NCBI GenBank assembly: GCA_964035545.1
Contig: OZ037773.1
Location: forward strand, 9,215,751 to 9,279,750
Length of the DNA: 64,000 nucleotides
Reading direction: 5' to 3'
Source: Bugula neritina
Taxonomy: Eukaryota; Bryozoa; Gymnolaemata; Cheilostomatida; Bugulidae
Both the position numbers and the translations under genes were made by a program. Below the pieces are notes generated by a model. It ran no database searches. It was not told the DNA's origin and saw nothing but the letters and a program-made list of their open reading frames with translations. Shown piece after piece: positions 12,166 through 34,618 of this stretch (position 1 is its first letter; every line of letters starts with the position of its first letter).

Positions 12166-14497
12166 AAATATAAAGCATAAAAATTGGACCTGCAATAGAT
12201 AAACTAAGCTTTGGAGTGTGAAACAAACAGCTAAAATTCCCAGTTCAGCAAAAATATTATTATTTTTTATGCAGATTATAAGTATACTATTTAAAAAAAG
12301 TTATAATCACTCAAACTTTAATGTTGGTCCACCGATGTTTAAACGATATATTACACTAGCAATATAAGGCAGTAAAACATATGGTAATTTGCTACAATTA
12401 AAAAATTAAATTAAATTAAACTTGATATGGGCATTCAATTTAAAGTAGTTAAGTTATTATTTTAAAATTTTTATACTCAAAACTTTGTTTTTATGTGCTT
12501 CAACATCAAAATTTAGTGTTATTCAATTTTCCGCTAAACTTCTTTGACTTACTTCGTTCTTATTAGTATTAGATTATTTTCCTTTGAACAGCAGATGTTT
12601 CAAGTTTTAGATATATTAGATGAAGGTTTTCCTGTTGTGCTGGCACCACTATACATCTTCAGTAGCTTACATGAAAGGTCTATATTATTCTTAAGATAGT
12701 TTGTTAATCTTCTATCAGACCATTAAAAAGGGTTATATGGTGCCTAGATTTTAGAATGCATCAGCTTATATGACTCAGTCACTCCGGTGTATCAGTTTGG
12801 ATATATCAACACCTCTGTTTTATTTACAGCTTATAGTTTCACGTTATGTTGATTGAAGTTATAGTATTATATGTATTAGCTTCTCACTTATAGTGTCCAT
12901 GCAATTTTTATTCAAGATTTTCTTAAAATTTCGCTTTGATGTACCTTTTCAAGCCGTAAAATTGCATAAAAAATATAACTAAAAAATTGTGTTACCTTTC
13001 ACAGTTTTTGCAAATTCATTTTCTTTTAAACAGCAATTGAGAGAAGACAACTGTCAAGCATCACCATGCATAAAATAATATTCTAACACAGTTTGGCACG
13101 TAATGTTTATTTGTCAAGTTGAATGCGCCCATAAAGCCTATCCGCCTTAATAAATATTTATGGGAATAGAAATTTTGATTCTTTTAATTCCATACCAATA
13201 ATAATTGGCAATTATAATGCTATTTATGCATTATATTGACAATAATAGATGGTGAAATAAACAGTATATAAATTATAACTACTCACAATCTCTATTTACA
13301 TATTTTGTTCATTAGCAAATACCAAAATTATTATAAGAAATATCACACCATATCGTTAAAATAAAAGATGTATCAATGCAACGTTTATAACTGAATAATT
13401 TGTGATTCCACATACTGCATGATAGAGTAAGACGTGTAGTTGTCATATGCAGCTCTTGCTGCACATTATATGCTGCTAAAAAATTGAGAGCATAAAATTA
13501 CATTTCCATACATTTATTATTTGAAATTGTGTCAAGACCTAAACAAAGTTTTATAGAATGGTACTGTTTTTCATTGTAAAACATCCAATTCTAAAAAACA
13601 GTATTTATAGGACAATTTTAGTAGCTACTTCACTGGTTAAGTTAAAACAGCTTACAGTCATGGAATTATCTATTTATAGTTACAGTTGAACAATTTTGCA
13701 TACAGCATCCGGGTTCTAGGGGTGCCAATTATGATATATAAGAAGTTATGCTCCAAATATTTATTATAGACTTGTAGGTATATTGTCATATAAGATAAAG
13801 CATTAGTGGAAAGCAGAGTCAATAAAAAACGAAACTTCAGAAGCTGGTAAGATTTCCATATTTCATGTCAAAACGAAAATATAAATGTGGTGTATTTATG
13901 CGAAGCATTGCATTTAACTCTAATAAAGTAAACAGTTTCAATAGTAGATGACTCTTTTTGACTATCTTGATTATCTAAAGTATCAAAATGTTATTTTCAT
14001 TGAAGGCCATTTTATTATGAATATATAAGAAAAGTATATTTTTCTTGTCGACGCTTTTCTCGTTATGTAATAAAATGAAATCAACAGAAAATTAGAAGCA
14101 CAAGTTACTGTTTACTACGTATTCACTATAAACTATAATGAATTCAAATGAAACTTTATAGTTTTGAAAAATTGGCTACATCTTTTCAACTGCATGTTGA
14201 CCTGCACAGTTTAAGTTATTTTGACTGTATCAATTTTTATATATGTTACAAGACCATTGAAGGCAACAATTATGTTTTATAAACACAATCCTTGAGTATT
14301 ATGGGGTATTTCATTATGTTGATAGCACACACTTATACTACTGATATTTGTGGTGTTGACATTCCCAGTAGCCCCTGTGGTATATATCGTATTGGTTAGC
14401 ACAGCTGTAGTTAAGTCTGTTAAGCTTGGTTCTCGGTTGGTCAGTTATTCTATATACAATATTATTCATTGCATCATATGTTGGCATTCAATTACAG

Positions 14498-14652
14498 GAA
14501 CTAGTTTCGGATTGACTTTAAAAAGACTGACAAAAAGAGAACTAGGACCACCTAGTCATGGGCTCCAGCTAACACTGACAAAGAGAGAACTAAGGCCACC
14601 CAGCCACGGACTTCAGAAGCTTCTGGGAGGTCTCAGAAGAGGCTTTCAATAA
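14498..14652 (+). pseudogene. Peptide gene A2: exon 2 only, signal exon deleted
   Basis: Matches gene A1 exon 2 (ATTACAG acceptor, GTSFGLTLKRLTKREL start, GLRRGFQ end) but has two rather than three 16-residue repeats; the exon is 155 nt against 203 nt, exactly one 48-nt unit shorter. Alignment of the upstream spacer shows that about 300 bp present at 4,318-4,617, containing the 5' leader, ATG and whole signal peptide of A1, is absent at about 13,945. Without that exon the product could not be secreted. The intron preceding this exon happens to stay open in frame back to about 14,350, but that is intron sequence shared with A1. Called as a pseudogene; an alternative upstream exon cannot be excluded. 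Confidence 0.75.
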
Positions 14653-16802
14653 ACTCTTCCAGAAATAAGAAAACTCCCCTTTATATTTCATAATATTTAT
14701 AAAGTTTTACTAGTGTAGACCTAAATCATTCATTTTATTTGTATTTTTTCTTCATTTGTGAAGATAATGAATTCAGAGGATTATTTCAGAAAATTAAATA
14801 TTCCAAACTCTACTTAGCTCAATGACCAAAGTTTTTATTGCACTAACTTTCAATAGTTATTTTGAACTTTGCATGATTTATGCAATTAGCTGGTTTTTAA
14901 GCTAACTCAAATTTTTTTTCAAATAATTCACATTGCAGAAAAGATTCTGGTTTTGACAATGCATTCAAGCCTCTTGCACATAAAAAATGGAACAATTGTG
15001 GTTTGAATGATAACAACTAAGAATATACTGCACGGAGTTATAGGCAATTTCAAACTATAATCAGTTGGAAAACCACACCATATGTTACGTGGGGCTTGAC
15101 TTGGTATAACCAAAAATTTACATTGCACATAATTTACCTAATGTTTTACCTGGTTTAGGTATGTTAATGTGTAGGATATAAACAACTTGGCATTTGGAGT
15201 GAGTTATAACATATTATAGTTCTTTTTGGCCACATATATAGTTCATCAAACTGATAAAAGTAACAGTGAGCTGGCATTAAACTCTTATAAGTTGTGGTTC
15301 TTAGTTTGACTAAGCCTTCTCGTTCTCCTTGGAAGTTATGAGCTCAGTACAACTCATAGCCTTAGGTTAGTATAATACTTGTTCAGTGTTGAGCTTTTGG
15401 TTTCTGAAAGAAAATTCATGCACTTTAACTAATTGGAGTTGTAAAGCTATGTCACAATTATACTACTTTACTTACAATTGATGACCATGCAGTCTTGCTA
15501 GGAATTAGTAATTTATGGCAGGAAATAAATTAGATGTTGCAGCTGAAGCACTAGCATAAATATATAAATAAAAAAAAATACAATTGATTTAATTCAAATG
15601 ATACTATAATTAAGAATGGGCTGGAATGGTATACTGACATGCAGCGAATTCAATCTATAAACCAAATGTGAAAGCGTCAACATAATAGTTTGCTTGCATA
15701 TGCCCAGCGTAGCCTATCGGGTATGATTTGGCATAAGTTTGATTTATGTTGCAGATTATAAGTGGTTTACGGTTGAACTTTGTATATTTCCATTTAGGTT
15801 TAAGGATATCATTATCATATGTATATGTAGTAATTATGCTCAAAACTTTGAAGTCCTGCATATATTAATTCAGTTTAGTTTTGATTATTATACTCTTCAG
15901 CTGGTGTTTCTACTACAGACTCTGCCTTGGTTCCGTCCATATTAAAAGCTGAATGCCAACTTGCTTTAATCAAATAGCAAACTTTGAGTTGCTGCTAACT
16001 AAATAAGACTATCATGGAAAAGTTTACGTTGTTTCTTTCTTCTTGAAATTGAAGAATATAACTTTTATGTTTTAAGCAATCAGTGTTTACAACACTGTAT
16101 TATAGTTATTCATATAGCATAGCTATGACGAAATGCTTGAGTTAAATTTGAAGTTATAATAACTAAACCAGAATCAGGTTTCAACTTTTTAGACTTGAAA
16201 TATGACTCTTGTGTTTCATATAAAATATGAAAGTAGGAAATTCTATGTATGATTCAGCTTCTAGCAGTTGCTTGAATAAAAAAATTAGACCCAAGTTGAA
16301 TGGACTCATTGAGCAAGAGTGGTTTGGAGTTGGCTGTTCGTTACAGTTGAATTACTTTTCAAAATACTCCAGTAACAGGATATATAGATGTATGCAATGT
16401 ATAAAGTGACTAGCATAGCATAATTGTTATAGTTGGTTGCAGGAAACAGTCTTCGGAGGAGGTGCAGTGCTTTTGAGAGAATAATTTTCAAATTTGGTAA
16501 ACTTGTTGTGATCAATCTAACTAAATCTATTGCAAAATGATACACTATTACGTACTTTAACACATATATCTTTCTATATACAATTACTTTAGATATTAAG
16601 ACGTATTAGACTAATTTACTTTGATGTTTCACTTCAACTGTAAATATATAAATATATATTGGCAAATAACAAAAAAAAAACATTTTTACCTAATTATAAG
16701 GAACATTTTATATAATAGAAGTATTGTATGTAATTAGGAAATAATACAAATCTTCACAAAATATTTCTTTAATTATGTGTTACATATATTTCTTTTCTTT
16801 AG

Positions 16803-17389
16803 CAAAATCAAACCCTGAGTTATGAAGTTCCTTCAGTTCTTTCTGATGCTGTTGGTTGTACTTTTATCTATGAACATTTTGGGTAAGTTTCTCACTTTTA
16901 CCTACTTTTACTCTGCACTCTCTCTCTGCCTATAGTATAAGTCATGTGTCAGCAACTTGCTTGTTTTACTTGTAAAGAAATTAAATAGCCTGTACAACTT
17001 TTATAGCAAAGAACTAATTATATAGTAACTTTGTATACATTGTAGCAAGTTTGGTGACTTATATAATGTATTTCTTGCAAAGTATATTACTTATAATTAC
17101 TAGCATTCAGTTAAGAATATAGAATAACTGTTTATACGGAGTCACTGTCAGCTATGGCTTCTAAACTATCGCTCATATATAAGACTTGCTTACCCTAACT
17201 CCTTCTTATAACAAAAATGTTGATACTTTAAAGCAATCAGTTACAATTGTGATATAATTAATTTCACTGTGTGTATTGGCTAGCATGATATTTGGTTTGG
17301 TTTTTTTAGGAACCAGTTTTGGGTTGAAAGAAAGGCAGTTGAAAAGAATTAAAAGATATCGGCCTGTAGGTGGAGTGGGATTCCAATAA
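16803..17389 (+). CDS. Peptide gene B2: small secreted peptide precursor
   Basis: Intact duplicate of B1. Signal exon 16,803-16,882 (ATG 16,822) encodes the same 20-residue signal; exon 2 is 17,310-17,389. The precursor is 46 residues. The predicted mature peptide is YRPVGGVGFQ against GRPAGGYGFQ in B1: three changes in ten residues (G/Y, A/V and Y/V), while the signal peptide is unchanged and the propeptide has one change (T to S). The dibasic sites (KR, KR) are kept. The intron lacks the SINE of B1. Differences focused on the mature peptide hint at diversification, but numbers are too small to test by eye. Confidence 0.8.
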
Positions 17390-17465
17390 GCTGGTATTAC
17401 AATAACTAAGCATGTTTTTTATAAGTGGATTATTTGAATATCTTACAAGTCTCATGTAATAATAA

Positions 17466-17512
17466 TATGTTATATGAAACAGTTATAATTATAACTGTTT
17501 TATATAACATAT
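17466..17512. repeat. Inverted-duplication hairpin downstream of B2
   Basis: ATGTTATATGAAACAGTTAT is followed at once by its reverse complement (ATAACTGTTTTATATAACAT, one base different). Unit 1 has only the first arm (near 8,335-8,360), so the second arm was added in unit 2 after duplication, as expected for a snap-back replication error. Confidence 0.8.
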
Positions 17513-18317
17513 TAATGCATTTTAATTATTACTGGTTGCTAATTATGAAAACTACGTTGCATCTCTATTATATATAGTCAAATAATGGAAAGCTGAAATA
17601 AATGTTTTTGCTATTTTTATCACAATATTAATATATATTACACAGCATGTACATTACATATTATATTTGGGTCATTTTACTTAATTCAGTACACACTGGA
17701 TATCTTCAATTTTTGGCTATCTTTCACAATTTAGCTAGTAATGAACATGGTCTTTTGGCCAAAACTATAAGTAAAACACCAATAAATACACCTAAATAAT
17801 CAAAGTTCTTTTTAATTTTGCTTTAATTCTTATGTTTTTTCCTAATCATTCAGCTAGTTTTGGTTACCAACGTACCGTTACGAAAAGTTACGGGTTTTTT
17901 CGTAACGTCGGCACATATAGAATATTAAGTGCATATGACAATGACCTAGGTGCTTTAATGTTGGGGAATCCCCTCCCAGCCTTTTCTGTTATGCGTAGTT
18001 AAAACCAGCACATAAAAATACCATGTACAGTAAATTTCAATGATTTTGAGCAAACTTTAATGTTAGGTCATAAGTTGCTGTATGGTGTGTATAATATACT
18101 AAATGGAGTAAACTGACTCATTTAAGTATTATTAAATTACTGATTTCAAATTGACAACAATAATTAATAAACTTGTAAAGCTAATTGATGACTTCAAAAT
18201 ATCAAAAATATGTGTCACTGAATTTGTTAATTCAAATACATTTCTGCCAGTGCCCATTAGACTGACCTATTATTAAGCTTAATTGCTTCAATTAGTAAAA
18301 CTATTCGAATATGTTTA

Positions 18318-18494
<177 letters not shown>

Positions 18495-18716
18495 TTGGTT
18501 CTGAAGTTGCTGCAAGTAAGAAAACAGAAGTAATAACTGAATTTCAGCATGTCCATGGTATGAAAATTGGCATAAGCTGTGATTTATGCTGCTGATATAT
18601 AGATGATTTATGATTGACTATTCTATTGCATTTTACTTTGGCTTAGCAGCTTGATTGCGTATTAAGAGGCTTGTCATTTGAGGTCTGCTCTAATTTATAA
18701 TCTTTGTTATATAGAT

Positions 18717-18840
<124 letters not shown>

Positions 18841-19464
18841 CAGACTTCAAAAACATTTTAAAATTTTAAACTACAAAAATGACTATAAGCACTGATTAGC
18901 ATTACACAGCAGGTCCTTTCGATATCAAATGTTATCTATGCATATACTTTTGCCAAGCATTTTAACAGTTGAATAATTTTTGAATAACTTATCAAACTAT
19001 ATTATAGTAACAGTATTCATTGCTTTATAAGCTGTAGAATTTCATTGCGAAATTTGACATATCGTTCAGGATTATAGTTGATGACATATGTGTATCTTAT
19101 TCTATTGATGTTTGCGTGCATGATCAACTTCTCTCAACTGTCATATTTTATGGCTACAGGTGTCAGGTGAAGGAATGGAAGGATTTTTTTAATTATCTAT
19201 GCCAAGTCTTAAAGTAGGCAGGATTTGTATGAAAACAAAGTACCTGCATGGATGTTCATGCTCCACTAAGAAAGTTATATTTTTCCATCTATAATGGATA
19301 ATGGAATGCATACAATTAGGTATCCTACACAACAGATATAAATGAACCTGCTTCATTTAATATACATGTATGAAAAACTTGACAAATTAAAAACCATTAA
19401 AAACCTATGGTATATTTAATTGTTTTATAATTACATCATGCTTAAGTGTATATTATTTGGTCAG

Positions 19465-19548
19465 CTTTAGTTTTTAAAAAGCAGTTTGGGATTGAGCTCA
19501 AAAAGTTTGAAGAGAGTTAAAAGAGGCCCTCTAACTCCAGGCGGTTGA
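19465..19548 (+). pseudogene. Exon C2: duplicate of exon C1
   Basis: Same frame as C1 (SSLGLSSKSLKRVKR), followed by GPLTPGG and TGA at 19,546-19,548, with TTT CAA TAA again just after. The mature part differs from C1 (GVPTPGG to GPLTPGG). No compatible signal exon was found. Status uncertain for the same reasons as C1. Confidence 0.5.
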
Positions 19549-20839
19549 TTTCAATAAGCTGTTCTAGCAATGACTAAACACTTTCCTTGTATCTTCTTCT
19601 ATATCATGAATTGCAAATCTATAATGTAATACGTTAATCTATAATATGATTACATATGAAAGAAAATGAGAGCAACTGTTTTACTGGTCGCATATTCAAT
19701 TCCGAAAATTGTCTTTCATGTCTACTATATACATATAGTTAAAATGGAAATGTTGAAATAAACCTATATTTTTTCAATATATTGTTTTATTTTTATATTA
19801 TGCATATTATAATGAAAGATTATTATATATACTGGCTTCCTATTGTCAAAATAAAAATATTGAATTTTGAAGCCTAATTTCAAAATGCTATTAAAATACA
19901 TTACTGAATTTGTTAATTCGATTCCATTACCATTATTTACAAAGGTATGTTAAACTGACTTGCAATTAAGTTGAATTATTTGAGTTTGTAAAAATATCTG
20001 GCAGTTTATCAAGTGTGAGATGGTTGGCTCTTGCTGCAAATAAAAAGAACATTAATAATAGCTGAGCAACTGCAAGAATCGTACAAAACTTATAAACTAG
20101 CAATCTATAGCATTCAGGTTGTCTATACTTACTGAAAGTGTCAACTGAATGCCAGCATGTCTATATGGTATGACAACTGGTATAAGCTTTGATTTATGCT
20201 GCGGGTATAATGCGATTTATGATCAATCAATTTATTACATTTTACTTTGGCTTAGTTGCTTTAATATATTATATATATACACAGCTTGACAGTTTGTTCC
20301 AGCTCTAATTTATAACATTTATAGATGAATAATTTCGCCCACCTAACATGATATTATAGATTTCACGTATATATTCCAAGTAGATGGCATATAACAAGAT
20401 ATACCTATATTATTTTTCAATATTTAGGTTTCTCAAATAACCACTTTTTATGCCAACAAATATCTTCCAGTTGAATAGATTTGGTATGCAATAAATGTGC
20501 TCTATATATACAAAGGTGCCCAACTTAGTTACCCAATCATATAATATCCACACTAATTATTGATTCTATAGCTATAGTAGCTTAATGGCTACCTGGTTTA
20601 ATGTTAATTGATGATTCAATATTCAGTGATTAGGTGGTGGAAAGACAGCGTGCTTATTATCCTCAGTTTGTGTCTATATAATCAGCAGTTTCTTTCATAC
20701 TGCAGATGGCAGACAAAATTATGTCCAACGTCATGCAGAGTTTAACAAGGTGAAACAAGGTTTACATGTGGTATGAGGAATAATACAGACGATATAAGGA
20801 TGCATACAAAGTAAACAGAGTATGAATTGTATAGTACAA

Positions 20840-20995
20840 GGTATGACACAAGTAGTAGTATACAAGGTGATTATATGCAGGTAATGAGGTATGCAGGTAA
20901 TGAGGTATACAGGTAATGAGATATACACGTGGTATACATGCAGGTATGATGAGGTATTATACAGGTGATGAGGTATACACCTGCATGCATGCAGG
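20840..20995. repeat. Minisatellite (inverse of the one at 205-555)
   Basis: Imperfect copies of GCAGGTAATGAGGTATAC, the reverse complement of the unit at 205-555. The two sit at matching places of the inverted duplication. Confidence 0.85.
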
Positions 20996-21099
20996 TGCCA
21001 AAAGTAGTTCAAATGAAGAAGACATGTTTTCTTCTCAGAGTATTACCTGCAGGTCACTTTGAAATTAATTGTTATCTACATATAAACATGCTATTGCCA

Positions 21100-22110
21100 A
21101 GCATTAAAACTTTTGAATAACTTTTATGCTATTCATCAATAAAAATATATTAATATTGTAATTTATTGCTAAATAGTAGAATGTGTTTTAAATGACTTAT
21201 CATTCAGGGTTGTAATTGATAACATGTGTGTATCATATTCTATTGATGTTTGTATGCATGATCAACTTCTCTCAACTGTCATATTTTATGGCTTATATAG
21301 GTGTCAGGGGATGGAATGGAAGGATTTTTTAATTTTAGTTCAATGCCAAGTCCTGAAGTCTAGGCAGAGTTTGCTTGAAAGCAAAGTACTTGGGTATTCA
21401 TATACTATGTGCAAGTTTGCTGCTTAAGTCGGTCGGCTTAGCAAGCACCAGTCATGGCTTTCATGGAAATTGAACTTGATTCACCACATGATGGAGAATG
21501 GAATGTACACAGGTAAATATCCTATAGGCCTAAATCAGAATTTAATTGTTCTACTTGATCTACACATAAAGCTATAAGGAGGTTATATAATAAGCATCAC
21601 TCGTATATATATGCTGACTGAAAGTTGATCAAAAACTGTTCGTAACTGCACAAACCTACTGCTGGACTTTCAGAATTATGTTCTACTGCATAAAAACCAA
21701 TTCTCCAATGTCCATCTTCGAACTAGTCACAATTAATACTGAGTTGGTATTGAAAAGTAAATATACTGCCAGTTGTGGTATTAATTTTTAGTCTTCTGGC
21801 AAACTTTACTTTGCCAAGCATTGTGACATTTTAATAGCTTTTAACTACATATATCCAATGCGCATAGAAGCATATAACTAACATTACTCATTGCTAACCA
21901 TTATAATGTGATTTGCTTGGCATATAATTAAGAATCCTAATTGATGATATTACTACAATACATATCATACAATATTCTATTTGCATGCATGATCAGTTTC
22001 TTTTCTACAGCCACATTTTATGACTAGGTGTCAGGTGCTGAAGTGGAATTGGAATCTTGAGATTTTTATACAAAATCCTGAAGTAGACTAGAGTCAATTG
22101 AATATAAAGC
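21100..22110. repeat. Diverged copies of the peptide-cluster flank
   Basis: Two degraded repeats of the same motif ('gcatgatcaacttctctcaa' block), at about 21,160-21,360 and 21,900-22,060, also seen at about 9,780-9,950 and 19,015-19,200. No peptide exon survives in them. They look like older duplication remnants. Confidence 0.65.
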
Positions 22111-22116
22111 ACCGGT

Positions 22117-22257
22117 CTCCATCATAGATCTAATGACACAACTCCTTGCACAAGTAACGAATATCCAGGCCAGGATATTCGTTACTTGTGCAAGTTTGCT
22201 GCATGCTTTCATGAAGCTTTAAGAAACTGGAGTTGTGTCATTTGATCTATGATGGAG
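22117..22257. repeat. Nested fold-back (two-tier palindrome)
   Basis: Inner arms 22,146-22,166 and 22,173-22,193 are perfect reverse complements (TTGCACAAGTAACG...) with a 6-nt loop. Outer arms 22,117-22,145 and 22,229-22,257 (CTCCATCATAGATC... against ...GATCTATGATGGAG) are almost perfect. On the right the two arms are separated by 35 nt that is absent on the left. Confidence 0.85.
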
Positions 22258-22299
22258 AACAGAATGTATGGAATCAAATAACCTATAGAACAAATTTCT

Positions 22300-23991
22300 C
22301 TGGGATATAATCACGCCATACTTTCGTTAGGCATGCATGTATATTATAATAGTTCAAATATACATATCAGTTTACTATATTTGGTTAATATATTGGTCTG
22401 GTTATATAGCTATAATATTGTTATGTAAATGTTATTGAGTTGATTATATCAACAGATCAACAGGAATCTTAGAAACATGATGATCTATTAAGATAAAATA
22501 TTATATTTCAAACATGTTTTTATAACATTAAATGAGAACATTTTCAAACTATACGTGAATGGAATCTGCATATATTACAAATATGAATTGCAGTGTATAA
22601 TGCTATAAATGAAAGACAGTGCAAACATCAATTGAACAGTATCATTTGAATAAAATAATAATAATTTAACTTTGCTTTGACTTTGGGAATAAGAAGAAAT
22701 AGCAGTATTCTCAAACAGTATCAATCAAATTATTATTTTTTGACATTGTTAGCTGCATGATGAATGAATGAATTTATATACTCACTTTCATTACAAATTG
22801 CTTTCGTCAAAACTTATTAACATTGAAATGCTAACTACTACTAGTTATAACTGCATGACTGCGTGTATGTTGACAGCATCTTTAGTACAGCTGTTTCAAC
22901 AAAGTACCATATATTCTTTTAACTATAAGTATGCTTGTACAGGGAAAAAGAACTAGATTTAATAATCAATCTCTTTATATGCACTTTAAAACTGTTTAAG
23001 TGTAACTTATATCTGTGTGTTCAACACAGCATGATCTCTCAATTTAACTAAGTGTTTACTCTATACTGAAAGTTCCCAGCTGTAGATGTCATTGCAGTTT
23101 AAAGGGTAATGGCTCAGCACTTGATTTATGCGTTCTTATATAATATCTTAGCTATATCATCTGCAGATTGTTTGAGGATTGCTTGTTTTCTTGAACAGTT
23201 TAATTTTATAAGGGGCTCTGTTTCACACGCTGCTGATGATGAAACATTATAAACTTAAACCAATAGTTATATCATTGTTAAGTGCTAACTGTCACTGCAT
23301 GCTATTCTTAGCTATTGCCGCTCGCAGCCAAAAATTACCCAGGCTGGCTCAACACTTTTGAATTTTTTAAAGTTGCAGTTAAATAAACCTATAAATCATG
23401 AAGAATGAACCAGTGCTTAGTTTGATATATTCAGATATATATCAACTTATTTAAAAATTTACCCTGTCAGTAGTTGACATTTTGGGGTTGATATTGATTT
23501 ATGGAACTACATAAATATTAACATATTATTGGCAGTGCTTTTAACTTAACCTGCATTGGTTATATTTTAAAACTTGCTGAGCTGTTTACACATTCTTTGA
23601 TTTGTAGTCTGAGAATTATATATAAACTGCTGATGCCGTATGTTTTATTAATAAAACATACCCATTATTAATAAAACATTGTTTCACGGCTATCTCTTAG
23701 TACACAGATATTCCAGCCAAATAAGCGTTTCAAACCTATAAATCAAATGATTTTAAATCCTGCTTAATTTTATTTCCTTCATCCAAACTGAAAACTTTTA
23801 TTTTAATATAGCTTCAATTTGCAAAACAATTGAAAAAAAGTTACACCATAAATCATTATATACTTCATTTGACTAAATTTATAAAATTTAAAACCTCAAA
23901 CACACTATAACTCAGAATAAATTTCACAGGCTTAAAGGTCATTGCAGCTGTAACAATATAAGAAACTGCTTTACGTCAAAGTATGTGGAAC
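22300..23991. other. Spacer downstream of gene D
   Basis: No exon recognised on either strand. Contains a small palindrome at 23,638-23,661 (GTATGTTTTATT-AATAAAACATAC). Confidence 0.5.
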
Positions 23992-25937
<1,946 letters not shown>

Positions 25938-26404
25938 CTGTAAAATGTATAATTACAGCAAGTAAATGCATTTCAAAGTATGCTCATTGTGAACTTAAAG
26001 GTCAAACATATAGAACAAAACTTTCATTAACTTTAAACTATAGTTTATGATTTTTCATCAGCTAAAACTTATAAAGGCTTCAGTAAATTTTGGTATTATA
26101 AAAGCATTTGATATCAAAATTAGAAATTATCAAATGTTTGATCACTAAATTTTAGTTGCATGGAAACAGCATGTTGTTGCATGAGAACACCATTGGCATT
26201 TCAAATAGCAAAGTGACTAACTTTATAGTCATGAAATAGCAAACAACAACAAATAAACCAGTATACAATTCAAACAAAAAGTATGCATATACTAAACATT
26301 TGCAATGTAAACTATAATTCAAATTTCTATCAGTAACTTTTTTACAATTTTAAAGTATTGCTGAAGTTTTTCTCAATAGTTTAAACAGAAATATGATAAT
26401 GTAC

Positions 26405-26465
26405 CTTGAAGAGAATCTTACAGAAGAAGGAATCAAGAAGAATTTAGTTATGTCAGACTATGTAT
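26405..26465 (-). other. Probable non-coding first exon and promoter side of gene D
   Basis: On the minus strand a sequence ending CTCTTCAAG|GTACAT forms a good splice donor that could join the acceptor before the gene D ATG. The 5' limit is a guess. A CCAAT-type box lies about 60 bp further upstream (plus-strand CCAATCAACTG near 26,520); similar CCAATCAG motifs occur upstream of gene E (49,735) and in its partial copy (53,943). Confidence 0.4.
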
Positions 26466-26559
26466 CGTTCATCTTTAGTTAATGACTTAATTCACCAATT
26501 ATATCGCAGTGGAAATGAACCAATCAACTGTGAGTCATGTTTTGCAGGCCTACTTTAAA

Positions 26560-28120
26560 GTAGGCGTGGCTTAGCAGCTGGATTGAGGAAAGCCTGTGTT
26601 CTATATTAGCAATATATTATGTCCTTATGGAAATTTTAAACCGCACCCCAAACCAACTTCATTTAGAAAATTAAAGAATTTAAACAATTAAATTAATGCA
26701 CAACCTTTTGCAGAAGCAAATAGCCAAACAATTAATGGCACATGTCCTGATAGAAAACAGTTTATCAATATTATGTAGCAAACATATAGATCACCCCAAG
26801 CAAAAAAAGCAATAAAAGATTCACAGGAGAAACTAAAAACTAAAAGTAATACTTTTAGACTATTGGAATGCCAAATGGGGCACTGCACACCCTTCTCAAT
26901 AGCCTGTAAAACATGATCAGTTTTAAAAACTTATAAATAAAATTTCCATGGTGAAGTTATATAATTAATTATAGTATTTATAAAACATTATAGCTACATA
27001 TATGAAGCAAGGCTTATAGCTCCATAAAATGCCAATAACTTAGATATAGAGATCATTATATGTTAATTACTGTGATATTAATTGTAAATATTTGTGATAT
27101 TACGGCATGGTAATAGAGGAATACCATATACTACATTAAATATAATGCAATATAATATACAACACGTATAATTAACATAACACAATGCAAAATGTGACAT
27201 ATTATGCTACAAGGTGTATAAATCATAATATAATACAATATTTTGTGAAAATTGCATAATATTTTTTTCTCATTACCTTTATTAAAGAAACAGTTGAAAG
27301 AAAATATGATATGTTTGCAATAAGAGCACTCAATAGTCTCATTTAATAATAAATTTTGCTGCTTTTAGTAAATGACTTTATATACTGCAGAAATTAATTA
27401 TTCATGTGTTAATATCTATTCAGTATAACTATATAATGCTTGCAGTAGCAATTGTTTTAATTGAACCAATTAGTATAAAAACTGGTATGGCTATGATATT
27501 AAATTTCTAGAAATATATATATACTGTGACCATAATCTTCAGTGTGGTCCATGGATTTTTTAATTTAATATTCTTTAAATATACAAAATTTCAACTTAAA
27601 GCTTCAGTCAATATTATTTAATTTTAGTCTTTTAAATTTGTCTTTGTCATGAGACACTTAAAACATAAATATGACACTTCACAGCAATATTGCTGCCAGT
27701 AAAGAAGTGGATGAATGCTCAAAACTTTTGCAAAACTTTCCTGTATACCTTGTGGTTGGTTCGTTTAAAGATGTTATTATTATTAGATTATATAGCTGAA
27801 GCTTATATAAGATCTTTTTAGTATTTTTGATTTTTTTAAAGAAAGTTTCAATTGTCATTAACTTAGTGAGAATCAACATTAGTTTTCTTAAATCCTTACA
27901 AACAAGCAGTTTTACGAAGTTTAGCAAGGTTTGTGCAATTTGACTGGAGATTGTTCTAAGAGATGGTTTTTCTTCATATTGATTTGTTTTCGGTATATTT
28001 TTTTTTGAAGGAAAACAATTCATTATTTTTAAAAACATTTTTGCGTTTAATTTGATCTTAATTAATATCTAAAACCTCTTTAGTTTTGAGATCAAAACTT
28101 TATTTTATAATGTTTTTCAG
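26560..28120. other. Spacer between gene D and gene F
   Basis: No exon recognised. From about 27,240 it matches 35,950 onward, so it is the left edge of the F/G duplication unit and probably holds the gene F promoter. Confidence 0.55.

Positions 28121-34618
<6,498 letters not shown>

Noticed and set aside
14350-14497. Hydrophobic in-frame extension upstream of A2 exon 2 as an alternative N-terminus
   Set aside because: The same sequence in A1 is intron with a conserved acceptor and an in-frame stop (TTTTAA before 5,160); openness in A2 is due to a chance substitution.
23233-23246. CTGATGA-TGAAAC as a hammerhead core
   Set aside because: There is no room for stem II between the two blocks.
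27679-28038. 119-codon minus-strand ORF upstream of gene F
   Set aside because: Low-complexity Lys/Ile/Leu composition from AT-rich DNA; the matching region before gene G (36,400-36,720) does not keep the frame.
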